Assembly: GCF_000227725.2 (NCBI RefSeq)
Contig: NZ_MU255056.1
Location: 2,783,828 to 2,847,827 of the forward strand
Reading direction: 5' to 3'
Length of the DNA stretch: 64,000 bases
Origin: Thiorhodospira sibirica ATCC 700588
GTDB taxonomy: Bacteria; Pseudomonadota; Gammaproteobacteria; Ectothiorhodospirales; Ectothiorhodospiraceae
Shown here: positions 39,878 through 50,996 of the stretch, piece after piece
How the letters are laid out: each line of letters begins with the position of its first letter
How positions within the stretch are numbered: the stretch's first letter is position 1
The notes under the pieces: model-generated
What the model was told of the DNA's origin: nothing
What the model saw: the letters and a program-made list of their open reading frames with translations, nothing else
Databases searched by the model: none
Position numbers and translations under genes: made by a program

Positions 39878-40417
39878 ATGAGTAGACCCGAATCTCCGGA
39901 TGATCTGTCCCTGTTTCGTGCCGCCGTGGGTGAGGTGCGCCCGGTACGCCAGGACACACATCTACCCCAGGTGCCCAGGCCGCCGCCGCATCCGGTACAC
40001 AGCCAAGCCGATGAACGCCAGGCCCTGCAAGATACCCTGGCCGATCCCCAGGAAGTCACTGACGTACAACCCGGCGATGAAGTCGCCTTCATGCGTCCGG
40101 GACTGCAGCGCAGCCTGTTTCGCAAACTCAAGCGTGGTTATTTTCCGGTCAATGCCGAACTGGATTTGCATGGCATGACCAGTCAGCAAGCCAAACAGGC
40201 GCTGATTATCTTTCTGGCCCAAGCCCGGGAATTACGCCTGCGCTGTGTACGCATCATCCACGGCAAAGGCCGCCGCTCCAGTAATCAAGGCCCGGTCCTG
40301 AAACAACGGGTGGTACACTGGCTGACCCAGCGTGACGACATCCTCGCCTTTTGTTCCACGCCCCCCAGCGATGGCGGTACCGGCGCGGTCTATGTCCTGT
40401 TGCGCATCAGCCGCTAA
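39878..40417 (+). CDS. Smr-domain protein (SmrA/SmrB-like)
   Basis: A 179-residue protein. The C-terminal Smr domain (about 90-179) has LDLHGMTSQQAKQAL, the endonuclease motif IIHGKGRRSSNQGPVLK and a final GGTGAVYVLLR. The N-terminal 85 residues are Pro/Asp-rich with FMRPGLQRSLFRKLKRG. Related proteins SmrA and SmrB are nickases or ribosome-collision endonucleases that cleave mRNA. Which one this is cannot be decided from the sequence. It is monocistronic and divergent from surE. Confidence 0.88.
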   Translation: MSRPESPDDLSLFRAAVGEVRPVRQDTHLPQVPRPPPHPVHSQADERQALQDTLADPQEVTDVQPGDEVAFMRPGLQRSLFRKLKRGYFPVNAELDLHGMTSQQAKQALIIFLAQARELRLRCVRIIHGKGRRSSNQGPVLKQRVVHWLTQRDDILAFCSTPPSDGGTGAVYVLLRISR

Positions 40418-40554
40418 AACCCTGGAGGGCGCTTTAGCCCGCACGTCACGTTGCCGTAGCGGTTGCGTTAGCGGCGCAAAAACGGCTAGATTAAGCCACC
40501 TATCAAAACAGCCGCCCAGCCGCTGTGTATCCCTCAACCACGTTGAAACGTAAT

Positions 40555-41514
40555 ATGACACAGGTTCTTGAGCTTTCCATCATCGTTGTCGATGACACGC
40601 GCTACAGCCGCACGGTACTGCAAAACACCCTGCAACGCATTGGCTATACCGACATTCGCCCCGCTGCCTCCGCCAAAGAGGCCCTGGCCATGATGGAAGA
40701 ACGTCTGGCGGATGTGGTCTTGGCGGATTGGTTCATGCCGGAAATGGATGGCCTGGAACTGACACAGGTGATTCGCCAGCGCGACGAAGAGCGCCACCAC
40801 TACACCTCGATTTTGCTGTTTACTGCCGAGGAGGGTGATGCCCAAATGCTCAAAGCCTTCGTACACGGCGTAGATGATTACCTCACCAAGCCGATCAGCG
40901 ATTTACAGCTCACCGCCCGCCTGCATGCCGCCGGACGCATCGCCGCCTTGCAAAACACCCTCCTGGAAACAACCTCTGCCCTGACCTCAGCCAACCGCCT
41001 GCTGGAGCATTTCTCCACCCAAGACCCCTTAACCGGGCTAGCCAACCGCCGGGCGGTCAACAAACGCCTGGAAGCCCTGCTGCTGGAATCCCAGGCCCGC
41101 GAAGGCGGACTGTGCATTGCCCTGGTCGATATCGACCATTTCACGGATGTCAACCGCGAACACGGCCACAGCATCGGTGACGAAGTGCTCAGCGGCCTGG
41201 GCAAACGCCTGCGCCTGGTCGTCCGTCCCACCGACCTGGTTGCCCGACTCAATGGCGGTCAGTTTGCCGTCGTCATGCAAATCCGCGACCCTGAGCAATT
41301 CAACCACGCCGTCTTTGAACGCATCCTCACCTCCATCAGCCGCGAACCCATCCGCACCTCCGAGGCCGACATCCGCATCACCGTCTCCATTGGCGTGCAT
41401 GACTACTACCACGGCCAACCCATGCAAACCATCCACGTCCTGATGAACCACGCCGAGGAAAACCTCAAACGCGCCAAAACCGAAGGCCGCAACCGCATCA
41501 TCGGCCCGGAATAA
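40555..41514 (+). CDS. Response regulator with degenerate GGDEF domain
   Basis: A protein of about 319 residues. The receiver domain (1-120) has VVDDTRYSR, the phospho-acceptor in VVLADWFMPEMDG and the Lys in DYLTKPI. The C-terminal GGDEF-like domain starts at DPLTGLANRRAV, but the active-site loop reads ARLNGGQFAV, so the catalytic GG(D/E)EF is lost (NGGQF). It is unlikely to make c-di-GMP and may bind GTP, c-di-GMP or a partner. The ATG at 40555 is chosen; a GTG 30 bases earlier is possible. The kinase partner is unknown. Convergent with tyrS. Confidence 0.85.
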   Translation: MTQVLELSIIVVDDTRYSRTVLQNTLQRIGYTDIRPAASAKEALAMMEERLADVVLADWFMPEMDGLELTQVIRQRDEERHHYTSILLFTAEEGDAQMLKAFVHGVDDYLTKPISDLQLTARLHAAGRIAALQNTLLETTSALTSANRLLEHFSTQDPLTGLANRRAVNKRLEALLLESQAREGGLCIALVDIDHFTDVNREHGHSIGDEVLSGLGKRLRLVVRPTDLVARLNGGQFAVVMQIRDPEQFNHAVFERILTSISREPIRTSEADIRITVSIGVHDYYHGQPMQTIHVLMNHAEENLKRAKTEGRNRIIGPE

Positions 41515-41559
41515 ACCCGATGACCTGATGGGTTACAGGCGTATGAGTGGATTTCCGGC

Positions 41560-42771
41560 TTATTGTGATTTGATCAGGGTTACGCGGGCAAAGCGGCGCT
41601 TGCCTACTTGACAGATCAGGGGGTTGCCGGGGCTGAATGACTGCTGTGGGTCTTCGGCGCGCTCGTTGTCGATGCGCACAGCACCTTGACGGATCATGCG
41701 CAGCGCCTCGGAGGTGCTGGGAACCAGTCCGGCATCACGCAACAGCGCGGGCAATGACAGATGCCCCGTTTCTCCCACCGCCAGGGTCATCTCAGGCATA
41801 TTGTCTGGCAAGGCGCCTTTCTGGAAGCGGTCGATAAAGGCCTGTTTGGCGGCTTGGGCCTTGTGGCTATCGTGAAAGCGTGTGACCAGTTCTTCACCGA
41901 GCAAAAATTTCACATCACGCGGGTTTTGTCCCTCCTGCACGGACTGCTGCAAGTTTTCAATCTCGTGCATCTCGCGGGCTGACAGTAGCTCAAAATAACG
42001 CCACATCAAGGTGTCTGAAATCGACATCAGCTTGCCAAACATCTCCTCGGGCGCCTCGGTGATGCCGATGTAATTGCCCAGGGATTTGGACATTTTCTGC
42101 ACCCCGTCCAGACCTTCCAGAATCGGCATGGTCAGCACCACCTGCGGGCTTTGGCCGTATTGCTTTTGCAGCTCACGCCCCATCAGCAGATTAAATTTCT
42201 GGTCAGTACCGCCCAGCTCGACATCGGCCTGCAGTGCTACCGAGTCATAGCCCTGAATCAGGGGATACAAAAACTCATGAATGGCAATCGGCTGGCCGTT
42301 GGTGTAGCGCTTGTGAAAATCATCGCGCTCCAGCATCCGGGCGACGGTGTGGCGGGAAGCCAGGCCAATCATGTCCGCCGCGTCCATCTTCCCCATCCAG
42401 TGAGAATTGAAGACCACCTTGGTGCGCTCCGGGTCAAGCACTTTATAGATTTGCGTCTCGTAGGTGCGTGCATTGGCCAGTACCGCCTCACGATCCAGTG
42501 GCGGGCGGGTGGCATTCTTGCCCGAGGGATCACCGATCATCGCGGTAAAATCACCGATCAAGAACAGCACCTGATGCCCCAGGCTTTGAAACTGGCGTAA
42601 TTTATTGAGCAGCACCGTGTGCCCCAAATGCAAATCCGGGGCGGTGGGATCAAAGCCGGCTTTCACCCGCAAGGGTTTGCCCAGCTTGAGTTTTTCCTGT
42701 AATTCCTCGCGTAATAACAGCTCATGCATCCCCCGTTCAATCAGGGCAAGCTGTTTCATAACATCCGTCAT
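41560..42771 (-). CDS. tyrS: Tyrosyl-tRNA synthetase
   Basis: A 403-residue class I synthetase charging tRNA-Tyr. The ATP-site motif HLGH ([13 protein letters not shown]) is near residue 50 and KMSKS ([12 protein letters not shown]) near 230. The C-terminal S4 RNA-binding domain is visible in [21 protein letters not shown]. It is of the longer bacterial TyrRS subtype (TyrZ-like). The gene is divergent from the murein endopeptidase gene, a common gammaproteobacterial arrangement. Confidence 0.96.
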   Translation of the reverse strand: MTDVMKQLALIERGMHELLLREELQEKLKLGKPLRVKAGFDPTAPDLHLGHTVLLNKLRQFQSLGHQVLFLIGDFTAMIGDPSGKNATRPPLDREAVLANARTYETQIYKVLDPERTKVVFNSHWMGKMDAADMIGLASRHTVARMLERDDFHKRYTNGQPIAIHEFLYPLIQGYDSVALQADVELGGTDQKFNLLMGRELQKQYGQSPQVVLTMPILEGLDGVQKMSKSLGNYIGITEAPEEMFGKLMSISDTLMWRYFELLSAREMHEIENLQQSVQEGQNPRDVKFLLGEELVTRFHDSHKAQAAKQAFIDRFQKGALPDNMPEMTLAVGETGHLSLPALLRDAGLVPSTSEALRMIRQGAVRIDNERAEDPQQSFSPGNPLICQVGKRRFARVTLIKSQ

Positions 42772-42944
42772 TCATGTAACCTTTCGCGCTTTTGCTACCT
42801 CACCCCTGCACATTCAACATCTTGCACTTGGCGGTGATGACAGCGATGATGAGAGAGACTTTATTATGTGATGAATTTCACAAAAAAAAGGTTGACCTTA
42901 GTATTTATACGGGCTATTGTTTAGAAAAAATCGGAATCCAATCC

Positions 42945-44489
42945 ATGCATTATCGCAACTTTCGAACACTTGACTATAAGTATGGGATAGGCAGCAACCG
43001 CCCCCCGCGCCGTCATTGGCGTCTGCGACTGGTGCTACTTATTTCAAGCCTTATCATTCTCAGCGTCGTGCTGGCGAAAACGCAAGAAATGCAGGTGGAT
43101 CTGCGCAGTCCAGACGCTCCCGATCTTGCTGTGAAACGCCAGCATGATACCCAAAATCTCTCCCCTCATGTACCCCCAGAAGCTGACTCCCTACCGCCTG
43201 ATAATCCGGCGTCAAACCTTACAGCATCCGCATTAGCGCTTGAGCAGGCATCCACTGATCAGCCAGTGGCCGAGCGTGTTGAGCCGGCATCAGCACCGCC
43301 CGCTGTGGCGCAAGCAAAGGCCAGCAATCCACCGGCGCCGCCGCAAAGCCGGGTGGTCTTGCGTGATGATGGCTGGCACGAATTAACGATTCAGCCTGGT
43401 GACAGCTTGTCCTTGGTGTTCAGTGAATTATATATCCACAGTCAATTAAAACCGATTCTGGCCCTGGGCCGGGAAACCCGGGTACTGAATGCGATTCATC
43501 CGGGCGAAAAAATCCGCGTCCTGAAAAACGAGGCTGGAGCCTTGCAGGCCCTGGTGTATGAAGGTCAGGGAACGCGCACTCTGAAGGTTCGGCGCACCGC
43601 GCATGGTTATCAAGCGCAAAGCCAGGAGCGTCAATTTGAAACCCGCATTGCGCAAGGCAGCGGGGTCATCACTCACTCGCTGTTTATGGCCGGGATTGAG
43701 GCGGGGCTATCGGATACCCTGATCATGAACATGGCCAAGATTCTGGCCTGGGATATCGACTTTGCCCTGGATATCCGCGAAGGGGATCATTTCACCGTGA
43801 TCTATGAGCGTCAGTATCTTGATAACCAGTATGTGCGTGATGGTAATATCCTCGCCGTGGCCTTTGTCAATCGTGGCCGCGAGGTGCGCGCTTTGCGCTA
43901 TGTCAATCCCGATGGGGATGCGGATTATTACGATCCCAAAGGCCATTTGATGCGCAAAACCTTCTTGCGCACACCGGTGGAGTTTGCCCGCGTCAGCTCG
44001 CATTTCGGCATGCGGCGTCACCCGATTCTGCACACCATGCGTGAACACCGTGGCGTCGATTATGCCGCGCCGACCGGCACCCCGATTCGCGCCGCTGGCG
44101 ATGGGCGCGTAGCCTTTATGGGGGATCGCGGCGGCTATGGCAAAACCGTGATTTTGCAGCACAGCCCGCGTCATCGCACCTTATATGCCCACATGAACAA
44201 TTTTGCGCGCGGTCTGCAGGAAGGCGACCGGGTGCGTCAGGGGGATCTGATTGGCTATGTCGGCATGACCGGCCTGGCCACCGGCCCGCACCTGCATTAT
44301 GAATTCCACGAAGACGGACGGCACATCGACCCGCTGACCGTGACCTCCCTACCCGATGCAGACCGTCTGCCCAGTCGCCAGCTTGCCGAGTTTCAGCGCA
44401 ACGCCACCCCGCTGTTAGCACAGCTGGATACGCTCTCGCCAACCCGCATGGCTCAGCAGCGCGGCCAGGAAAGCACGGCGCTCGACTGA
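42945..44489 (+). CDS. mepM: Murein DD-endopeptidase MepM-like (M23 family)
   Basis: A protein of about 514 residues. One N-terminal membrane anchor (LVLLISSLIILSVVLA) is followed by a Pro/Ala-rich stretch, a LysM/OapA-like segment (LTIQPGDSLSLVFSELYI) and the M23 peptidase domain (about 345-460). The metal ligands are intact: MREHRGVDYAAP provides HxxxD and GPHLHYEF provides HxH. It cleaves D-Ala-mDAP cross-links to allow wall growth. The ATG at 42945 places the membrane segment at the usual distance; an upstream extension of 51 codons is not family-like. Confidence 0.88.
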   Translation: MHYRNFRTLDYKYGIGSNRPPRRHWRLRLVLLISSLIILSVVLAKTQEMQVDLRSPDAPDLAVKRQHDTQNLSPHVPPEADSLPPDNPASNLTASALALEQASTDQPVAERVEPASAPPAVAQAKASNPPAPPQSRVVLRDDGWHELTIQPGDSLSLVFSELYIHSQLKPILALGRETRVLNAIHPGEKIRVLKNEAGALQALVYEGQGTRTLKVRRTAHGYQAQSQERQFETRIAQGSGVITHSLFMAGIEAGLSDTLIMNMAKILAWDIDFALDIREGDHFTVIYERQYLDNQYVRDGNILAVAFVNRGREVRALRYVNPDGDADYYDPKGHLMRKTFLRTPVEFARVSSHFGMRRHPILHTMREHRGVDYAAPTGTPIRAAGDGRVAFMGDRGGYGKTVILQHSPRHRTLYAHMNNFARGLQEGDRVRQGDLIGYVGMTGLATGPHLHYEFHEDGRHIDPLTVTSLPDADRLPSRQLAEFQRNATPLLAQLDTLSPTRMAQQRGQESTALD

Positions 44490-44531
44490 TCCCCTTCTGC
44501 AGCATAAGCCCACGTCACTCCGCCTGGGCGC

Positions 44532-44548
44532 GACACCTGCACGGTGTC
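44532..44548. repeat. REP-like hairpin, copy C (weaker)
   Basis: GACACC-tgcac-GGTGTC, six pairs, downstream of the murein endopeptidase gene. It shares the GACACC/GGTGTC stem of the hairpins at 29205 and 45921 but not their flanks. Confidence 0.35.
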
Positions 44549-44641
44549 ATCGTCTGGGCGGCGGTGTGCACCAAAACATGAGGTCTGACCCTCGCCACCG
44601 CGTTGCTTGGCTTGGACCAATCCGCCCAAAAAAAGTGACAC

Positions 44642-44672
44642 GTTGAAGGGCATCGGTATATCATCCCCATTT
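44642..44672 (+). promoter_or_regulatory. Sigma-32 promoter of hrcA
   Basis: A -35 GTTGAAG (44642-44648; consensus CTTGAAA), 16 bases, then a -10 CCCCATTT (44665-44672; consensus CCCCATNT). It directly abuts the CIRCE operator. This indicates dual control by the heat-shock sigma factor and HrcA. Confidence 0.75.
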
Positions 44673-44699
44673 CTAGCACTCCTAATGCTAGAGTGCCAG
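44673..44699 (+). promoter_or_regulatory. CIRCE operator (HrcA binding site)
   Basis: CTAGCACTC, nine-base spacer, GAGTGCCAG: a close match to the CIRCE consensus TTAGCACTC-N9-GAGTGCTAA. It starts right after the -10 box, so bound HrcA would cover the transcription start. It lies 41 bases before hrcA, indicating autoregulation. Confidence 0.88.
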
Positions 44700-44740
44700 G
44701 CATAGGGTTTGCCCGACAGCGAGAATCAGCGAGACATCTT

Positions 44741-45799
44741 ATGGGTAACAGCGAGCAGCATATCAGTGATCTCAGCGAACGCGCCAAGTGCTTATTGCGC
44801 GCCTTGGTGGAAAGCTATATCCGCGATGGCCAGCCGGTGGGCTCGCGGACCCTGGCGCGCACGGCGGGACTGGATTTAAGCCCTGCCTCGATTCGCAATG
44901 TTATGGCTGATCTGGAAGATATGGGGCTGGTGACCTCGCCGCACACCTCCGCCGGGCGGATTCCGACCCCGCTGGGCTATCGCCTGTTTGTCGATGCCTT
45001 GCTGGAGGTCAAGCCATTGGAAAGCCTGGAAGTGCGCCGCCTCAAGGAGCAATTGAATCCCGATCTGGACACCAAGCATCTGGTCGAATCGGCCTCGGGC
45101 ATTTTATCGGCGATTACCCAGCTTGCCGGGATGGTACGGGTGCCGCGTCAGGAACATGCGGCCTTGCGTCAGATCGAGTTTTTGCGCCTCTCACAGGGTC
45201 ATGTGCTGGTGATTTTGGTGATGAACAAAAACGAGGTGCATAACCGCATCCTGCAACTGGAGCGCGATTATACCCAGGCGGAATTGCAACAGATGGCCGC
45301 CTATCTCAATGAGCATCTGGTCGGGCGGGATCTGCAGGATGTGCGCTCACAAATCCTCAAGGAGATGCGCACCGTGCGCGAACACCTCAACAGCCTGATG
45401 CTGGCCGCCATTGATCTGGGCGAGCGGGCGCTCAGCCCGGATGCAGAAAGCGAGGCGGATGTGGTGTTTGCCGGGCAGGTGCATCTGATGGATTACGCCG
45501 AACTGTGCAGCGTGGATAAATTACGCCAATTGTTTGAGGTGTTCAATGAAAAGCGCGAGCTATTGTCTTTGCTGGATAAGTGCATTGATGCCGAAGGCGT
45601 GAAGATTTTTATCGGTCAGGAATCCGGACAGCGTTTGCTGGATGATTGCAGCATCGTCACTGCACCCTATAGCGTTGCCGGGCGCATCGTCGGCTTTCTG
45701 GGCGTGATTGGCCCCACCCGTATGCCGTATGACCGGGTGATTCCGGTGGTGGACATCACCGCAAAATTATTAGGTGCTGCCTTGAACTCTCGCAATTGA
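44741..45799 (+). CDS. hrcA: Heat-inducible transcription repressor HrcA
   Basis: A 352-residue repressor. The N-terminal winged helix has QPVGSRTLARTAGLDLSPASIRNVMADLEDMGLV with HTSAGRIPTPLGYRLFVD, both strongly conserved. The C-terminal part ends VDITAKLLGAALN. HrcA binds CIRCE and is kept active by GroE; loss of folding capacity releases it. The ATG at 44741 is used; the frame opens 16 codons earlier, inside the operator. It heads the hrcA-grpE-dnaK-dnaJ cluster. Confidence 0.95.
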   Translation: MGNSEQHISDLSERAKCLLRALVESYIRDGQPVGSRTLARTAGLDLSPASIRNVMADLEDMGLVTSPHTSAGRIPTPLGYRLFVDALLEVKPLESLEVRRLKEQLNPDLDTKHLVESASGILSAITQLAGMVRVPRQEHAALRQIEFLRLSQGHVLVILVMNKNEVHNRILQLERDYTQAELQQMAAYLNEHLVGRDLQDVRSQILKEMRTVREHLNSLMLAAIDLGERALSPDAESEADVVFAGQVHLMDYAELCSVDKLRQLFEVFNEKRELLSLLDKCIDAEGVKIFIGQESGQRLLDDCSIVTAPYSVAGRIVGFLGVIGPTRMPYDRVIPVVDITAKLLGAALNSRN

Positions 45800-45870
45800 T
45801 ACCCAACATGGGTTAACTGAGCGTTTTTTTGCGTGGTGTTTTGACCGCGCTCGCCTGCATCCCAAACTAT

Positions 45871-45903
45871 CAGGCCTCGCCCACCCGGACGGGGCCTGTT
45901 TGT
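45871..45903 (+). terminator. Probable terminator after hrcA
   Basis: CAGGCC ... GGCCTG stem with a C-rich/G-rich interior, followed by TTTGTT. Placed 71 bases after hrcA, it would partly separate hrcA from grpE transcription. Confidence 0.5.
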
Positions 45904-45920
45904 TACAGGGGGTGCACATG

Positions 45921-45941
45921 GCGACACCTTCGCGGTGTCGC
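45921..45941. repeat. REP-like hairpin, copy B
   Basis: GCGACACC-ttcgc-GGTGTCGC, eight perfect pairs, followed by A7 and then GCTAAACGCCGCCGC. The same hairpin, A run and GCTAAA(A)xGCCGCC tail occur at 29205. Confidence 0.55.
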
Positions 45942-46032
45942 TGCCAAAAAAATCGACTGCTAAACGCCGCCGCTGTGTTTACAAAGCGCGACGGCGAGAA
46001 GCCACCGCTACATTCTAAGACGGAGCCATAGT

Positions 46033-46650
46033 ATGACTCATCACGAAGCGCCATTCTCTCAGGTCCCTCCCATAGCGCCTAAAAGCCCTGATATCCCGGA
46101 ACCAACGAGCGCGCCCGCCCCCGAGACAGACGCCGAGACGGCCACCCCGCAAGACCTCACCGCCAGCCTGCTCAAACAGCTGGAAGAGGCTCAGGCCCAG
46201 GCCCAGGAGCATTGGGATATGCTGCTGCGCACCAAGGCCGAGATGGACAATCTGCGCAAGCGCTCGGCGCGTGATCTGGAAAACGCGCATAAATATGCAC
46301 TGGAGCAGTTCGTGCAGGAATTGTTGCCGGTCAAAGACAGCCTGGAAATGGGAATTGATGCCGCGCAAGGCGAGGTCAGCGTGGAGAAACTGCGCGAAGG
46401 CAGTGAGATGATTCTGCGCATCTTTAGCCAAGCGATGCATAAATACGGGGTGAGCGAGATCGACCCGCTGGGGGAACGCTTCAATCCGGAATACCATCAA
46501 GCAGTGTCAGTGCAGCCCAAAGCGGATGTAGAACCCAATACCGTCACCGCCGTTATGCAAAAGGGCTATCGGCTCAATGACCGCCTGCTGCGCCCGGCGA
46601 TGGTGATGGTCAGCAAGGCCCCGGATGCCAGCATCAACGAAACCGCTTAG
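46033..46650 (+). CDS. grpE: Nucleotide exchange factor GrpE
   Basis: A 205-residue DnaK cochaperone. The Pro/Glu-rich N-terminus is followed by a long coiled coil (about 45-100: KAEMDNLRKRSARDLENAHKYAL) and the beta domain ending GYRLNDRLLRPAMVMVSK. It releases ADP from DnaK. The ATG at 46033 has GGAG about nine bases upstream. It is separated from dnaK by 246 bases that hold dnaK's own heat-shock promoter. Confidence 0.94.
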   Translation: MTHHEAPFSQVPPIAPKSPDIPEPTSAPAPETDAETATPQDLTASLLKQLEEAQAQAQEHWDMLLRTKAEMDNLRKRSARDLENAHKYALEQFVQELLPVKDSLEMGIDAAQGEVSVEKLREGSEMILRIFSQAMHKYGVSEIDPLGERFNPEYHQAVSVQPKADVEPNTVTAVMQKGYRLNDRLLRPAMVMVSKAPDASINETA

Positions 46651-46814
46651 GGACTGCTGGGTTTACACACCAGACAGCCCACGTGAAGACGCCAGGCCGC
46701 GAAGCGCTATGCTTTTATTGTCGCGGATAGTGCATGACTGTTGCACAACCACTTCGCGCCTTCGTGCTTTTGCGTGCATCACACCGACCGCTTAAGGATT
46801 GCGGGATTCATACA

Positions 46815-46840
46815 CTTGAAAAATTCCGCTCGACCCCCAT
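46815..46840 (+). promoter_or_regulatory. Sigma-32 promoter of dnaK
   Basis: A perfect CTTGAAA (46815-46821), 13 bases, then CCCCAT (46835-46840). It lies 57 bases ahead of the dnaK start. This is as good a sigma-32 promoter as can be read by eye; no CIRCE element accompanies it. Confidence 0.88.
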
Positions 46841-46896
46841 GATGGCGGGTAAGCAAAAAAACTTCAGTATCACTTAACATTTAGGAGTACTTGTAC

Positions 46897-48831
46897 ATGG
46901 GTAAAATCATTGGTATTGACCTTGGCACCACCAACTCGTGTGTAGCGGTCATTGAAGGCGACGGCGCCAAGGTCATTGAAAATGCAGAAGGGACACGCAC
47001 CACGCCCTCCATTGTGGCCTTTGCCGATGATGGCGAAATCCTGGTTGGTCAGTCGGCCAAGCGTCAGGCGGTCACCAACCCCAAAAACACCCTGTTTGCG
47101 GTCAAGCGGCTGATCGGTCGGCGCTTTACTGAAAAGGAAGTGCAAAAAGACATCAAGCTGGTGCCCTACCAGATCATCAAGGCCGACAACGGCGATGCCT
47201 GGGTCGAGGTGCAGGGCAAGAAAATGGCCCCGCCGGAGGTTTCGGCACGGGTGCTGATGAAGATGAAAAAAACCGCCGAGGACTATCTGGGCGAGCCGGT
47301 GACCGAGGCGGTGATCACCGTCCCGGCCTATTTCAACGACTCGCAGCGCCAGGCCACCAAAGACGCCGGGAAAATCGCCGGGCTGGAGGTCAAGCGCATC
47401 ATCAACGAGCCCACCGCAGCAGCCCTGGCCTATGGCATGGACAAAAAGCGCGGAGATCGCAAGGTGGCGGTGTATGACCTGGGCGGCGGCACCTTTGACA
47501 TCTCGATTATTGAGATTGCCGAGGTCGATGGCGAGCATCAGTTTGAAGTGCTGGCCACCAACGGGGATACCTTCCTCGGCGGTGAAGACTTCGATATGCG
47601 CGTGATCGATTACCTGGCCGACGAATTTAAAAAAGAGCAAGGCATTGATCTGCGCGGTGATCCGCTGGCGATGCAGCGCCTGAAGGAAACCGCCGAAAAA
47701 GCCAAGATTGAGCTGTCGTCCAGTCAGCAGACCGAGATCAATCTGCCCTATATCACCGCCGACAGCACCGGGCCCAAGCATCTCAATATCAAGGTCACCC
47801 GCGCCAAACTGGAATCGCTGGTGGATGATCTGGTCAGCCGCACCATCGAGCCGTGCCGCATTGCGCTTAAAGATGCCGGGTTGTCGGCCTCGCAGATCGA
47901 CGATGTGATCCTGGTCGGTGGCCAGACGCGGATGCCCAAGGTGCAAGAAGCGGTGAAGAACTTCTTTGGTCAGGAGCCGCGCAAGGACGTGAATCCTGAT
48001 GAAGCCGTGGCCGTCGGTGCGGCGATTCAGGGCGGGGTCTTGGGCGGTCAGGTGAAAGACGTGTTGCTGCTGGATGTCACGCCGTTATCGCTGGGGATTG
48101 AGACCCTGGGCGGGGTGATGACCAAGCTGATCGAGAAAAACACCACCATCCCGACCAAGGCCAATCAGGTGTTTTCCACGGCGGACGATCATCAGACCGC
48201 CGTCACCGTGCATGTCCTGCAGGGCGAGCGCGAGGTGGCCAGCGCCAACAAATCGCTGGGGCGCTTTGATCTGACCGATATTCCGACCGCACCGCGTGGC
48301 GTGCCGCAGATTGAAGTCACCTTTGACATCGACGCCAACGGCATTTTGCATGTCTCGGCCAAAGACAAGGCCACGGGCAAGCAGCAGTCCATTGTGATCA
48401 AGGCATCTTCGGGACTCAATGAAGACGAAATTCAGCGCATGGTCAAGGATGCCGAGCAACATGCCGAAGAAGACCGCAAATTTCAGGCGCTGGTGGGCGC
48501 CCGTAATCAGGCGGATAACACCATTCACGGTGTGGAAAAAACCCTGAAAGATGCGGCCGAGCAACTCGACAGCGCGGAAAAATCAGGCATTGAGGCGGCC
48601 ATCAGCAGTCTGCGTGAGGCCATGAAGGGCGATGACAAAGATGACATCGAACAAAAAACCCAGCAGCTGACAGAGCTGGCCGGCAAACTGGCAGAACGTA
48701 TGTACAGCCAGGGGGCCGCCCCCGGTGGTGCCGAAACTGCGCAAGACGGCCCAAGCCAAGGCACACAGGAAAAAAGCACCGCCGATAATGTGGTCGATGC
48801 AGAATTCCAGGAAGTCAAAGACAAAAAATAG
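46897..48831 (+). CDS. dnaK: Molecular chaperone DnaK (Hsp70)
   Basis: A protein of about 644 residues. The ATPase domain starts with [13 protein letters not shown] and contains [20 protein letters not shown] and [12 protein letters not shown]. The substrate domain has the linker [21 protein letters not shown], and the C-terminus is the usual acidic tail ([14 protein letters not shown]). It folds and refolds proteins with DnaJ and GrpE. The ATG at 46897 has AGGAG ten bases upstream. Confidence 0.98.
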   Translation: MGKIIGIDLGTTNSCVAVIEGDGAKVIENAEGTRTTPSIVAFADDGEILVGQSAKRQAVTNPKNTLFAVKRLIGRRFTEKEVQKDIKLVPYQIIKADNGDAWVEVQGKKMAPPEVSARVLMKMKKTAEDYLGEPVTEAVITVPAYFNDSQRQATKDAGKIAGLEVKRIINEPTAAALAYGMDKKRGDRKVAVYDLGGGTFDISIIEIAEVDGEHQFEVLATNGDTFLGGEDFDMRVIDYLADEFKKEQGIDLRGDPLAMQRLKETAEKAKIELSSSQQTEINLPYITADSTGPKHLNIKVTRAKLESLVDDLVSRTIEPCRIALKDAGLSASQIDDVILVGGQTRMPKVQEAVKNFFGQEPRKDVNPDEAVAVGAAIQGGVLGGQVKDVLLLDVTPLSLGIETLGGVMTKLIEKNTTIPTKANQVFSTADDHQTAVTVHVLQGEREVASANKSLGRFDLTDIPTAPRGVPQIEVTFDIDANGILHVSAKDKATGKQQSIVIKASSGLNEDEIQRMVKDAEQHAEEDRKFQALVGARNQADNTIHGVEKTLKDAAEQLDSAEKSGIEAAISSLREAMKGDDKDDIEQKTQQLTELAGKLAERMYSQGAAPGGAETAQDGPSQGTQEKSTADNVVDAEFQEVKDKK

Positions 48832-48856
48832 TCGCAGCCATGGGCGGCATTCTCGT

Positions 48857-48908
48857 GGCGGCATCTTCCCTGCCTGCGCCGTGTGCGTCGCGGCAGGCAG
48901 GTGCCGCC
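48857..48908 (+). terminator. Strong nested hairpin after dnaK
   Basis: The outer stem GGCGGCA/TGCCGCC and inner stem CCTGCCTGC/GCAGGCAGG form a 52-base structure starting 25 bases past the dnaK stop. There is no T run, so it may attenuate or stabilise the dnaK message rather than terminate cleanly, lowering dnaJ output. Confidence 0.45.
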
Positions 48909-48917
48909 GTAAACTCC

Positions 48918-48991
48918 ACGGAGCGCCGAGTTGCACTCGGCTGATGTTTTAATCCGTGTCCCGATTGGCCAAGTGCAACTCGGCGCTCCCG
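48918..48991. repeat. Long palindromic element between dnaK and dnaJ
   Basis: GGAGCGCCGAGTTGCACT at 48920-48937 is repeated exactly in inverted form at 48972-48989. With flanking bases the arms reach about 22 pairs with one bulge; the loop is 34 bases. There is no coding content. It resembles a miniature inverted-repeat element or a large processing hairpin, 42 bases before dnaJ. Confidence 0.7.
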
Positions 48992-49032
48992 TGGGGCAAG
49001 GCATTGATATCACGATTTAGATAAAGGCGGAC

Positions 49033-50978
<1,946 letters not shown>

Positions 50979-50996
50979 GCACACACCTTCTTGCCC

